7,613 bases of DNA from Anaerolineae bacterium. Its GTDB lineage: Bacteria; Chloroflexota; Anaerolineae; Aggregatilineales; Aggregatilineaceae. Below are positions 1 through 5,565 of this stretch, in pieces (position 1 is the first letter of the stretch; every line of letters begins with the position of its first letter). Under the pieces are notes generated by a model, which saw only the letters and a list, made by a program, of their open reading frames with translations, searched no databases and was not told the DNA's origin. The position numbers and the translations under genes were made by a program. The stretch spans positions 1 through 7,613 of the forward strand of contig JAGPFT010000129.1 in assembly GCA_018056405.1 (NCBI GenBank), written 5' to 3'.

Positions 1-307
1 GCCCGCCGATGCCTGTCCCGCCGTCGCCGATGAGCACGATTACCTGGAGGTCGGGGTCGGCCAGCTTGATGCCGGTGGCGTAGGTCACCGAGCGCCCGTG
101 CAGCCCGTGAAAGGCGTTCGTGTCGAAGTAGCGGTCGGCCAGCCCCTGGCAGCCGATGTCCGTGACCAGCACTACCTGGCGCGGGTCAAGCTGAAGCTGC
201 ACCAGCGCCGCGTCCAGGTGCTTGACGATGGCGCTGTGCCCGCAGCCGGGGCAGAAGGGCAGCGGCAGCAGGTCTTCGTTCAGGTAAGTGGTGAGCGCCT
301 CAGCCAT
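1..307 (-). CDS. korB: 2-oxoacid:ferredoxin oxidoreductase, beta subunit (partial, N-terminal 102 residues)
   Basis: This is the thiamine-pyrophosphate-binding subunit of a 2-oxoacid:acceptor oxidoreductase, which oxidatively decarboxylates a 2-oxoacid to acyl-CoA and reduces ferredoxin in the cytoplasm. The visible part starts MAEALTTYLNEDLLP. It contains the CPGCGH motif (residues 19-24), IGC at 51-53, the HGLHGR signature at 67-72, and the start of the TPP/Mg-binding GDG motif at 94-96 (here GDGGTGIGG). The family is usually about 280-340 residues, so roughly two thirds lies beyond the left edge. The start is fixed by translational coupling: its ATG (307-305) shares one base with the TGA of the alpha gene, reading TGATG. 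The substrate (2-oxoglutarate, pyruvate or a branched-chain 2-oxoacid) cannot be decided from this part, so the symbol denotes the family, not proven specificity. Confidence 0.92.
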   Translation of the reverse strand, partial: MAEALTTYLNEDLLPLPFCPGCGHSAIVKHLDAALVQLQLDPRQVVLVTDIGCQGLADRYFDTNAFHGLHGRSVTYATGIKLADPDLQVIVLIGDGGTGIGG

Positions 308-1428
308 CAGGCCAGTCCCCCTTCGGTCAGAATCTCCCCCGCGCCGATCAGATTGCCATCCACGCGGTGCACGCCACTCACTTCCTGCTCGCTGCGCGCC
401 AGCCGCTCGATCTCGCGCCGGTACTGGCCCAGGTTCAGTTCGACGACGACCGCCCGCCGGACGCCGGCCAGCGCCGCGCGAATGGCCGCCTCCGGCACCG
501 GCCACAGCGAGCGCACCACCAGCGACGAGACGGGCCGCCCCGCCGCCCGCGCCATCTCCACCGCTTCCTGGGCGGGCCGCGCGGTGATGCCGTAGCTGAT
601 CACGAGGGTGTCCGCGCCGTCTTGCAGGTCACTCTCGACCAGGGCGATCTCGTCGAGATGATCCTCGATCTTGGCCGCCAGATGGCGGTTGAGCCGGTCT
701 ACGTCGGGCGGATTCTTGGTCAGGTAGCCGCGCTCGTCGTGCGACGACGAAGTGAGGCGCACCAGGTGCGGCCCGCCGAAGTGCGCCAGCGGCGGCACCT
801 CGTCGAGGTGCGCCACGCGGTAGGGCACGAAGGGCGCGGCGGGATCGGCCAGGGGGCGCTCGCGCACGGGAACGCGCTCATAGGTTGCCAGGTCTACGGT
901 GGCCCGCGTGGCGACCGTGTCCTTGTCCGTCGCCAGGAAGACGGGGGCGCGGAAGCGCTCGGCCAGGTCGAAAGCGCGCCCGGTCAGGCGGTAGCAGTCG
1001 CGCACGTCGGTGGGGGCCAGCACAATCACCGGGTAGCCGCCCGACGTCCCCCAGCGCATGAACTGGATGTCGCCCTGGGCGGTGGTGGTCGCCCCGCCGG
1101 TCGAAGGCCCCATGCGCTGCACGTTGACGATGACCAGGGGCACCTCGCCCATGATCGCCAGGCCGATATGCTCGCTGTAGAGGGCAATGCCCGGCCCGCT
1201 GGACGCGGTCATGGCCCGCGCGCCGCTCATGGCCGCGCCCAGGCAGAAGCCCAGCGAGGCGATCTCGTCCTCGGCCTGGATGGCCACGCCGCCCACTTTG
1301 GGCAGCTCGCGAATCATGTGCAGCAGGATGGGCGAGGCCGGGGTGATCGGATACCCGGCGAAGAAGGTGCAGCCGGCGTCGAGCGCCCCGCGCGCAATCG
1401 CCTCTGCTCCGTCAATGAACTCGCGCAT
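307..1428 (-). CDS. korA: 2-oxoacid:ferredoxin oxidoreductase, alpha subunit
   Basis: This is the alpha subunit of the same complex. The protein has 373 residues, typical of the separate alpha form without a fused N-terminal gamma domain. The N-terminal pyrimidine-binding domain is clear: GYPITPASP at 25-33, an acidic QAEDE stretch at 51-55, TASSGPGI at 74-81, and MGPSTGG at 106-112 followed by QGDI at 118-121. The C-terminal half (about 270-350) matches the second domain, with the TLVISYGITAR stretch and an alternating VVVELNLGQ strand. The ATG at 1428-1426 has an AGGA-type ribosome binding site about nine bases upstream (AGGAAGCGAGCT before ATG). A nearer upstream ATG is out of frame. The gene overlaps the beta gene by one base, so the two are co-transcribed and coupled. 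No gamma or delta ferredoxin-like subunit is in view. The family call is secure; the substrate is not. Confidence 0.95.
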   Translation of the reverse strand: MREFIDGAEAIARGALDAGCTFFAGYPITPASPILLHMIRELPKVGGVAIQAEDEIASLGFCLGAAMSGARAMTASSGPGIALYSEHIGLAIMGEVPLVIVNVQRMGPSTGGATTTAQGDIQFMRWGTSGGYPVIVLAPTDVRDCYRLTGRAFDLAERFRAPVFLATDKDTVATRATVDLATYERVPVRERPLADPAAPFVPYRVAHLDEVPPLAHFGGPHLVRLTSSSHDERGYLTKNPPDVDRLNRHLAAKIEDHLDEIALVESDLQDGADTLVISYGITARPAQEAVEMARAAGRPVSSLVVRSLWPVPEAAIRAALAGVRRAVVVELNLGQYRREIERLARSEQEVSGVHRVDGNLIGAGEILTEGGLA

Positions 1429-1615
1429 AGCTCGCTTCCTGAATCATAGTCTTGAGCCTCTCACCTGTACCAACAGTAGCGGGTCCGCCGCCCGTCCCGC
1501 CAGTGGCGACGAACACCAAAAACGCCTGCCGTTTGGCCTGACCAGGCGGCGATCCGAGTCTAGGAACAAACTATTGCACGTTGGCGGAAGTCCACCTGTG
1601 GCTGTTCGATGGTTT
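1429..1615. other. Leader region of the oxidoreductase operon, no gene
   Basis: This stretch upstream of the alpha subunit gene has ordinary base composition and none of the repeats that fill the next 600 bases. No coding sequence is convincing on either strand. On the minus strand there is a TTGGTA and a TATGAT 19 bases apart close to the gene, but transcription from there would begin inside the ribosome binding site, so I do not call it a promoter. The operon promoter is probably in this stretch but I cannot place it. Confidence 0.4.
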
Positions 1616-1820
1616 ACCCCACCCTAAATCCCTCCCCGCCAGCAGGGAGGGACTTGAGAGGCCGTTTGAGAAGCCTTATCCCTGCCTCTTCCCCCCATCC
1701 CTGGCCTTTCCCCTGCGGGGGGAAAAAAAGGGAGAAAAGCGCGCACTCCAGGCCCCTTCCTGCTTGCGGGTTGAGGGGTTGGGGGTGGGGGGAACAATTT
1801 CTCAAACGGTCTCTGAGTCT
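1616..1820. repeat. Composite inverted repeat element
   Basis: This stretch is bounded by related arms in opposite orientation. Positions 1654-1672 contain GAGAGGCCGTTTGAGAA and 1799-1817 carry its near complement, TTCTCAAACGGTCTCTGAG. A small perfect hairpin lies at the left edge (TCCCTCCC 1629-1636 with GGGAGGGA 1645-1652). A second lies inside at about 1707-1725, where a TTTCCCC arm faces GGGGAAA. A diverged copy of the right arm is at 6902-6924, so this is a dispersed family. Open frames here run through G/C homopolymer stretches and give Pro/Gly/Arg-rich low-complexity peptides, so I treat the stretch as non-coding. Confidence 0.65.
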
Positions 1821-1865
1821 GCTCCCCCTTTCTTCGCCGGCGATACTGTTGGCGAAATGCCTCCA

Positions 1866-1891
1866 TAGGGGCGTATGGCCATACGCCCCTA
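1866..1891. repeat. Perfect 26-base palindrome (GTAGGGG family)
   Basis: TAGGGGCGTATGG (1866-1878) is followed directly by its exact complement CCATACGCCCCTA (1879-1891). The outer TAGGGGCG...CGCCCCTA arms recur in a second palindrome after the kinase gene (6768-6797) with a different, equally self-complementary core. In RNA it would fold into a GC-rich hairpin. No T-run follows, so it is not a classical terminator. Confidence 0.8.
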
Positions 1892-1894
1892 CGG

Positions 1895-1990
1895 ACCTCA
1901 CCCCCGCTCGGCCCGCTGACGCGGGCCTCGCTGCCCCCTCTCCACGTTGGAGAGGGGGCAAGCCGAGCGCAGCGAGGCCGGGGGTGAGGT
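1895..1990. repeat. 96-base ACCTCACCCC/GGGGTGAGGT palindromic element
   Basis: Outer arms ACCTCACCCC (from 1895) and GGGGTGAGGT (to 1990) are perfect inverted repeats. The centre is a hairpin CCCCCTCTCC-acgtt-GGAGAGGGGG at about 1934-1958. Between outer arm and centre the left side has GCTCGG...CCTCGCTG and the right side has CCGAGC...CAGCGAGG. These can pair, but in crossing rather than nested order. The left side also holds its own hairpin, CCCGC-tgac-GCGGG. The same element recurs three times near 7017-7490, so it is a dispersed family. Confidence 0.8.
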
Positions 1991-2020
1991 CAACCAGGGC
2001 GCAGCAGCGTGTCACCCGCT

Positions 2021-2059
2021 GTAGGGGTATACCCACAGGAAACGCCGTAGGGGTATACC
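2021..2059. repeat. Two direct copies of GTAGGGGTATACC, 26 bases apart
   Basis: Copies lie at 2021-2033 and 2047-2059. Each contains a short palindrome (GGGTATACCC in the first, GGTATACC in the second). The GTAGGGG start matches the arms of the perfect palindromes at 1866 and 6768, so these look like degenerate or half-size members of the same family. Confidence 0.55.
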
Positions 2060-2087
2060 AACCCGACACGGGAGACGTGCGGCTTTA

Positions 2088-2228
2088 CCTCACCCCTCCA
2101 TCCCCTCTCCACACGCGGAGAGGGGACGTAACCACACCATGACTCCCCCTCTCCACACACGGAGAGGGGACTTAACCACACCATGACTCCCCCTCTCCAC
2201 CACGTGGAGAGGGGGCCGGGGGGTGAGG
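2088..2228. repeat. CCTCACCCC element with tandemly expanded hairpin (44-base units)
   Basis: Outer arms CCTCACCCC (2088-2096) and GGGGTGAGG (2220-2228) match the family at 1895-1990. Inside are three hairpins instead of one: CCCCTCTCC with GGAGAGGGG at 2102-2110/2117-2125, 2146-2154/2161-2169, and a longer version at 2189-2200/2204-2215. The first two are each followed by the linker ACNTAACCACACCATGAC, making direct repeats of 43 and 44 bases (2101-2143 and 2144-2187). The arrangement reads as one ancestral element whose central hairpin was duplicated. Confidence 0.75.
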
Positions 2229-2245
2229 CTCTCTACTGGCGGTAC

Positions 2246-2270
2246 TCCCTGCCGGGTCGGGAGGCAGGGA
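2246..2270. repeat. Hairpin downstream of the LysM gene stop
   Basis: TCCCTGCC (2246-2253) pairs perfectly with GGCAGGGA (2263-2270) across a nine-base loop. It lies about 40 bases beyond the stop of the LysM gene, on its downstream side. It could help end or stabilise that transcript, but no U-run follows in the direction of transcription, so a Rho-independent terminator is not supported. Confidence 0.4.
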
Positions 2271-2309
2271 CCCGGTGACGGAGCATAGATGAGGGGGAGT
2301 CTCTTGCGC

Positions 2310-4139
2310 TCAGCCTACACTCGCCATCGCACTCTGCCAGACGGTGTGGAGAGCGATCAGCGCGGCCAGGTTGTGAACGGAATGCCCGGCTTGCAGCGCG
2401 CGCGGATCGCTGTAGGTGAGCGGGTACCAGGTCATGTGGAAGCCGTCTTCGCGCAGGCCGCGTCCCGGCACCGTGCTCGCCACGCGCCCGAAGTCCCACA
2501 GCGGCACCTCGTATTCCGCTGCGAGCTGGCGCACGATGTCATTGATGTGGTCGCTGCCCTCAAGCTGGTCGGCTTTCGTCCCCAAGAGCGGGATCACGCC
2601 CTGCTCGATGGAATACTCGATGATCGCGCGCATGTGCTGCTCGAACAGCGCCGGGCTGTAGGCTTCGTTGGTGCCCAGGCGGATCAGCACGACGCTGGGC
2701 CGGTGCAGGCGGAACTCGCAGCCGAGCGGCGTCTCGCCGGGCAGGCACAGGGCCGGGTTCGCCCAGGTAGGATCGAGCACTGACCAGGCGTGGCTGCCCG
2801 TCCACACGGCCATGCTCTGCCGCCCGAACGATCCGGCGAAGTGGTCAATGGTGGGCTGTAAGTAGGCGTATGGCCCCAGGTCGTAATCGCCGCTGTCGAA
2901 GCGGCCCAGGAAGAAGGGTAGCTCGCTATTGCAGTCCCCCACTTTGGAGAAGGCATGGGCGTTGTTGCCGCGCGCCTGCCCGCGCTCGAAAATCTCACGG
3001 ACGCGCGCTCCCCCTGTTGTGAACAGCCCCGGCTGGCGCACCCAGGCTGCTGTGTCCGGGGTGATGATGCCCAGGTCGGGCGCATTGAGCGTCTCGTCAA
3101 CGACAACGGGCACCAGGACCGCGCTCCCGGCAGGTTCAGGCGGGGCTGCTTCCGTCTGTTCCGCCGCGTTGAGGGTCTCGCCAACAGCAGCGGGCACCAG
3201 GACCGCGCTGTCTTCTACTTCCACCGGCGCGCCTGCCGGCTGTTCCGACAAGCTGACCGCTTCTTGGGGCGCAGTGAGAGCGGCGGCCTCCGGGGAGGTA
3301 GTCGAGTCCTGTGGCGGCTCCAACTCCGGCGGCGGGGAGAGAATACCCAGGTCTGGCGCGACCAATCCGTCGTCGAAGGTGCCGCTGACGACGGGGGCCA
3401 GGAGGGTTGTGGGGAGGGTGCGGGTAGCGGCAACGGCGGGCGCAGTTTCCTCAGGCGGCGCGGTAGGAGCGCCTGTGGCGCTGGGGAGCGGTTCGGACAT
3501 GACTTGCGGCGTGGCTTCCGCTGTGACTTCGACCGGCGTCGCGCTGGCGGGCACAACCGGCGTCGGGGCTGGCATCTGCGGCACGGCTTGTTGCGCGATG
3601 GGTATGGAAGACGCGCTGGCGGGCAGAATGCCCAGGTCTGCCGCCGGAGGCTTGACCGGCTGCACGGGCACGGCCACACCGACCAGTCCCAGGTCTGCCG
3701 TGCCGCCCTCGGTGGGGATGAGTAGCACCTGGCCCGGCACGATCAACGCGGCATGGGTGATATTGTTGGCACGGGCCAGCGCCTCCAGGGTCACGTTGTA
3801 GCGCCGCGCGATCTGCAGCAGCGATTCCCCCTCAACCACGCGGTGCGTCCGCCCGCCAGCGGGGATCGTCGTGGCAAACGCGGGGACTGGAGCCGTCGCG
3901 CCGGGAATAGCCAGCACCTGGCCGGGAACGATGACACTGGTCGTCGTCAGCCCGTTGGCGGCCATCAGCGCCTCAATTGTCACGCCGTAGCGCAGGGCGA
4001 TGCGGTACAGGTTGTCGCCGGCCTGGACAATATGTGCGGTGGGGCTGCTGCCGTCCTGAGCGCGCGCAGGGGGCGATCCACTGATCAGGTGGGAGACGAT
4101 CAGCAGGGCGAGCAAGACGACGGCAGTCGGGCGACGCAT
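2310..4139 (-). CDS. Secreted protein with two LysM domains and a C-terminal SGNH-hydrolase-like domain
   Basis: The 609-residue protein is predicted to be exported and to bind cell wall or glycan. A signal peptide covers residues 1-27: basic RR, a hydrophobic VVLLALLIVSHLI core and an ARA cleavage site. Two LysM domains follow at 36-79 (HIVQAGDNLYRIALRYGV) and 99-142 (HRVVEGESLLQIARRYNV), each ending in VPGQVL-IP. Residues 143-365 are a Pro/Ala/Thr/Glu-rich linker with four copies of a DLGI/L motif (D149, D168, D263, D355) and a duplicated SAVLVP...ETLNA segment (311 and 339). The C-terminal 240 residues resemble an SGNH/GDSL hydrolase: VGDC at 400-403 (block I), GTNE at 489-492 (block III) and DGFH at 565-568 (catalytic Asp-x-x-His). 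Block I has Cys403 where Ser is expected, so activity is uncertain. The start has an AAGGA ribosome binding site about nine bases upstream. There is no lipobox and no sorting signal. Confidence 0.88.
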   Translation of the reverse strand: MRRPTAVVLLALLIVSHLISGSPPARAQDGSSPTAHIVQAGDNLYRIALRYGVTIEALMAANGLTTTSVIVPGQVLAIPGATAPVPAFATTIPAGGRTHRVVEGESLLQIARRYNVTLEALARANNITHAALIVPGQVLLIPTEGGTADLGLVGVAVPVQPVKPPAADLGILPASASSIPIAQQAVPQMPAPTPVVPASATPVEVTAEATPQVMSEPLPSATGAPTAPPEETAPAVAATRTLPTTLLAPVVSGTFDDGLVAPDLGILSPPPELEPPQDSTTSPEAAALTAPQEAVSLSEQPAGAPVEVEDSAVLVPAAVGETLNAAEQTEAAPPEPAGSAVLVPVVVDETLNAPDLGIITPDTAAWVRQPGLFTTGGARVREIFERGQARGNNAHAFSKVGDCNSELPFFLGRFDSGDYDLGPYAYLQPTIDHFAGSFGRQSMAVWTGSHAWSVLDPTWANPALCLPGETPLGCEFRLHRPSVVLIRLGTNEAYSPALFEQHMRAIIEYSIEQGVIPLLGTKADQLEGSDHINDIVRQLAAEYEVPLWDFGRVASTVPGRGLREDGFHMTWYPLTYSDPRALQAGHSVHNLAALIALHTVWQSAMASVG

Positions 4140-4194
4140 ACAGCGATCCTTCGGTATGGTCGGGCGCGACGAATGGCGCGCGCAGGATGCCCAA

Positions 4195-4223
4195 ACTATA
4201 GCCAGAATCGCCCCGCCGCGAAA
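4195..4223 (-). promoter_or_regulatory. Possible promoter of the LysM/SGNH gene
   Basis: On the minus strand a TATAGT (4200-4195, five of six matches to TATAAT) lies about 55 bases upstream of the start codon. A poor -35-like TTTCGC lies 17 bases further up. Position and -10 match are reasonable; the -35 is weak. Confidence 0.35.
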
Positions 4224-4227
4224 CAGC

Positions 4228-4272
4228 CTCGTAGGAAAGGGATCATCGCCGAGGCGCAGAGGACACAGCTAG
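4228..4272. repeat. Possible remnant of a widespread intergenic repeat (GCCGAGGCGCAGAGGACACAG)
   Basis: The plus strand at about 4247-4268 reads CGCCGAGGCGCAGAGGACAC. From memory this resembles an AG-rich sequence found scattered between genes in many bacterial genomes, usually as CGCCGAGGCGCAGAGGACACAGAG. Only one copy is in the window, so the call rests on recollection. Confidence 0.3.
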
Positions 4273-4340
4273 CAGGGCAGATCACGCAACAGGACACCTT
4301 ACCCCGCCTGATTTCCGCTTGGGCGCTGCCCGGCCCGAAG

Positions 4341-4378
4341 GCAGACTTCCGAAGTTGTCGAGACCTTCGGAAGTCTGT
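4341..4378. repeat. CAGACTTCCGAAG hairpin, copy 1
   Basis: CAGACTTCCGAAG (4342-4354) pairs perfectly over 13 bases with CTTCGGAAGTCTG (4365-4377) around a ten-base loop. The same stem with a different loop recurs at 6818-6853. It lies in the leader between the response regulator and the LysM gene. No T-run follows on either strand. Confidence 0.8.
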
Positions 4379-4508
4379 GCTTATGTCCAAGTGAGCGCTG
4401 TCCTGGCAGGGTGAGACCGCCTGAGAGGTTTTTCGCCCATCTCGCCCGTGTGCCTGATTGCCCGCGCACGCCGTGATCATTGGCACTAGCCGCTCGCCAA
4501 AGGGTGCG

Positions 4509-4537
4509 ATTATAGTTGTGAGAAGCCTGGGAGTCCC
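4509..4537 (-). promoter_or_regulatory. Candidate minus-strand promoter with consensus -10
   Basis: The minus strand carries a perfect TATAAT at 4514-4509, with GGGACT (4537-4532, three of six matches to TTGACA) 17 bases upstream. Transcription would start near 4502 and run through the hairpin at 4341-4378 towards the LysM gene, giving a leader of about 360 bases or a separate small RNA. The -10 is consensus in an otherwise GC-rich stretch, which supports it; the -35 is weak. Confidence 0.4.
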
Positions 4538-4540
4538 ACG

Positions 4541-4720
4541 ATGAGCACCCAAGCGCAGTTGGAAGCCCCGATCCCGTTGGCGGTGGCCCTGATGCTGTTG
4601 GTGCTGCGCTGGCTGACCAGAGGAGTGCGCTCCGACCGGCGCGCCGGAGCAGGGCGACGGGGCGCGACGATCAGGGGTGATCGTCATCCTTGGGCAGATG
4701 GCGCTCGATGTGGTTCTTGA
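4541..4720 (+). CDS. Doubtful 59-residue ORF with one hydrophobic segment
   Basis: The ORF begins MSTQAQLEAPIPLAVALM and ends at a TGA at 4718-4720. A GGGAG ribosome binding site lies seven bases before the ATG. Residues 11-25 (IPLAVALMLLVLRWL) could form one membrane-spanning helix, followed by an Arg-rich tail, which would suit a small membrane protein with its tail in the cytoplasm. Against it, the last 50 bases overlap the convergent response regulator gene, the tail looks like the complement of coding DNA, and no plus-strand promoter with proper spacing is visible. The family is not recognised. It may be chance. Confidence 0.15.
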   Translation: MSTQAQLEAPIPLAVALMLLVLRWLTRGVRSDRRAGAGRRGATIRGDRHPWADGARCGS

Positions 4721-5348
4721 CGGCGAAGACGGCGGCTTCGGCCCGGTTGGAGACCTGTAGCTTGCTGAGGATGTTGCCCACGTAGTTGCGCACGGTGCCC
4801 TCGCCGAGGAACAACTGCGAGGCGATCTCGCGGTTGGTCAGCCCTTCCACCATCAGCGCCAGAATGCGCATCTCCTGGGGGGTCAGCCCGGAGAAGGCCG
4901 AGGCTTCCTTGACCTGGGCCGCCTGGCGTACTTCTTCGAGCAGGGCTTTGGTCATTGTCGGGTCAATCAGGGCGTCGCCGCGCCCGACGGTGCGGATGGC
5001 GTCCACCAGATCGCTGCTGCCGACGCGCTTGAGGACGTAACCTACCGCGCCCGCGCGCACGGCGTCCATCACCAGCTCATCCTCAGCGTAGGAGGTGAGC
5101 ATGATCACTTTGGCGTCGGGCACCTGTTCGACAATCTGCTCGCAGGCTTCGATGCCCGACAGCCCGCCTGGCATACGAATGTCCATCACGATGATGTCGG
5201 GCTGGTGAGTCACGGCCTGACGCACGGCGTCAATGCCGCTCTCGGCTTCAGCGATCACTACAAAATCGGGCTGTTGCTCCAGGAGCGCCTTCAGACCCGC
5301 GCGCACGACAGCGTGGTCGTCGGCGATCAAGATGCGAAGAGGGGTCAC
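4671..5348 (-). CDS. NarL/LuxR-type two-component response regulator
   Basis: This is a DNA-binding response regulator, probably phosphorylated by the divergent kinase at 5566. The receiver domain covers about the first 120 residues, with the acidic pair in LIADDHAVVRAGL, phospho-acceptor Asp in IVMDIRMP, Thr in MLTSYA and Lys in GYVLKR. The C-terminal LuxR-type helix-turn-helix starts at SGLTPQEMRILALM and includes TNREIASQLFLGEGTVRNYV, where GTVRNYVGNILSKL is the recognition helix; this resembles DesR/LiaR-like regulators. I place the start at GTG 5348, giving MTPLRILIADDH at 225 residues, because GGAG lies six bases before it and the family usually starts there. An in-frame ATG at 5372 would add eight residues but has no visible ribosome binding site. 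It ends in an acidic DDDHP tail. Confidence 0.93.
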   Translation of the reverse strand: MTPLRILIADDHAVVRAGLKALLEQQPDFVVIAEAESGIDAVRQAVTHQPDIIVMDIRMPGGLSGIEACEQIVEQVPDAKVIMLTSYAEDELVMDAVRAGAVGYVLKRVGSSDLVDAIRTVGRGDALIDPTMTKALLEEVRQAAQVKEASAFSGLTPQEMRILALMVEGLTNREIASQLFLGEGTVRNYVGNILSKLQVSNRAEAAVFAVKNHIERHLPKDDDHP

Positions 5349-5432
5349 TGAATTCTCCGACAAGGGGTGCATGAATCGGGTCGTCGTGCTGTGTCAAGCA
5401 TTGAGTATGGTCGGTCCCCATGGTGCGATCAG

Positions 5433-5463
5433 ATTATATCGTGTCCGGCGCGCCGAAAACCAA
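5433..5463 (-). promoter_or_regulatory. Candidate promoter of the response regulator gene
   Basis: The minus strand has a perfect TATAAT at 5438-5433 and a TTGGTT (5463-5458) 19 bases upstream. Transcription would start near 5426, leaving a leader of about 78 bases to the GTG start. The spacing is longer than ideal. A separate TTGACA at 5397-5392 has no acceptable -10 partner. Confidence 0.45.
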
Positions 5464-5500
5464 CTTGTGCGCGGCTGTTCGGCTCAATAAGTGGGGATGA

Positions 5501-5545
5501 GTTATCGTTATATTTTTGACTTTTATGGTGGAATAGTAATCTGAT
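5501..5545 (+). promoter_or_regulatory. AT-rich promoter region of the sensor kinase gene
   Basis: This is the most AT-rich stretch of the window and lies just upstream of the kinase gene. It contains TATATT (5509-5514, five of six matches to a -10) and TTGACT (5516-5521) followed 15 bases later by TAATCT. No pair has both good matches and ideal spacing, so I mark the region and not a single promoter. It faces the regulator promoter, so the divergent gap may also hold operator sites. Confidence 0.35.
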
Positions 5546-5565
5546 TCGCGCTGGAGATCAACCTG

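Noticed and set aside
367..1449. Long plus-strand open frame opposite the alpha subunit gene
   Set aside because: It is the antisense of a conserved gene with clear motifs; its product is Arg/Gly/His-rich with no recognisable domain.
1609..2184. Several open frames in both directions across the repeat block
   Set aside because: They simply translate palindromic GC-rich repeats and have no family features.
2088..2228. CRISPR array
   Set aside because: The 44-base units are direct copies with no variable spacers, and no cas gene is present.
2929..3801. Plus-strand open frames opposite the LysM gene
   Set aside because: They are the complement of the Pro/Ala-rich linker and give low-complexity Gly/Ser/Thr/Ala sequence; the minus-strand gene has a signal peptide, domains and a ribosome binding site.
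4196..4687. 163-residue minus-strand open frame just after the response regulator
   Set aside because: It overlaps the regulator stop, translates the dispersed hairpin and a repeat-like stretch, and has no domain or convincing composition.
5392..5397. TTGACA as the -35 box of the response regulator
   Set aside because: The matching -10 position reads TCATGC or TTCATG, a poor match, and overlaps the alternative ATG.
5411..5425. DosR-type operator (GGGGACCGACC on the minus strand)
   Set aside because: Only one half-site resembles the known box and there is no dyad partner.
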